From: an uncultured Akkermansia sp.
GTDB lineage: Bacteria > Verrucomicrobiota > Verrucomicrobiia > Verrucomicrobiales > Akkermansiaceae
DNA length: 5,690 bases
Assembly: GCA_900766865.1 (NCBI GenBank)
Contig: CAAFXA010000271.1
Coordinates: forward strand, 1-5,690
Direction: 5' to 3'
In this document: piece by piece, positions 5,647-5,690 of the stretch
How the letters are laid out: each line of letters starts with the position of its first letter
Position numbering within the stretch: position 1 is the stretch's first letter
Notes under the pieces: generated by a model
The model's input: the letters and a program-made list of their open reading frames with translations, nothing else
Database searches by the model: none
Told to the model about the DNA's origin: nothing
Translations under genes and position numbers: made by a program

Positions 5647-5690
5647 CAGATTTGCTGACAGATGGGGATTAACTTCAACCTCAGAAATGG
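5647..5690. other. End of window, no feature seen
   Basis: The 44 nt after the terminator hold no supported coding or regulatory signal. They are probably the upstream region of the next gene outside the window. Confidence 0.5.

Overview
The window looks like a piece of chromosome from a Verrucomicrobiota-type bacterium, plausibly Akkermansia-like. This is inferred from three things: a NagB of the 'TGHIGFNEPGS' type, a thioredoxin-like protein with the 'DFTGSDWCGYC' active-site context common in Verrucomicrobiota and Planctomycetota, and a near absence of Shine-Dalgarno sequences before the genes. The base composition is moderately GC-rich. No mobile element, tRNA, rRNA or CRISPR array is visible.

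Layout: (1) 2-322 (+) is the 3' end of a glucosamine-6-phosphate deaminase gene (nagB), closed by a clear intrinsic terminator at 347-381. (2) 403-1494 (+) is hemW, a radical-SAM heme chaperone, starting with TTG only 21 nt after that terminator's T-run. (3) 1495-1633 is a convergent gap. It holds the start of a small minus-strand reading frame with a Sel1/TPR-like first 25 residues, tightly coupled to the end of nadE and running into the antisense of hemW; it is probably a gene remnant. (4) 1634-3556 (-) is a two-domain NAD+ synthetase (nadE) in which the glutaminase catalytic cysteine appears to be glycine. (5) 3557-3674 is a divergent control region. (6) 3675-4616 and 4634-5590 (+) form a two-gene operon of exported proteins: a thioredoxin-like protein with a C-terminal helical module, then a protein of unknown function carrying two more copies of that module. 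The operon ends in a strong terminator at 5602-5646.

NagB, HemW and NadE are housekeeping functions (amino-sugar use, heme handling, NAD synthesis) with no evident shared pathway. The two exported proteins do seem to belong together: they are adjacent, both carry signal peptides, and they share a roughly 115-residue module (three copies in total) that I do not recognise. The two most interesting points are the apparently dead glutaminase of NadE and this repeated envelope module paired with a thioredoxin fold.
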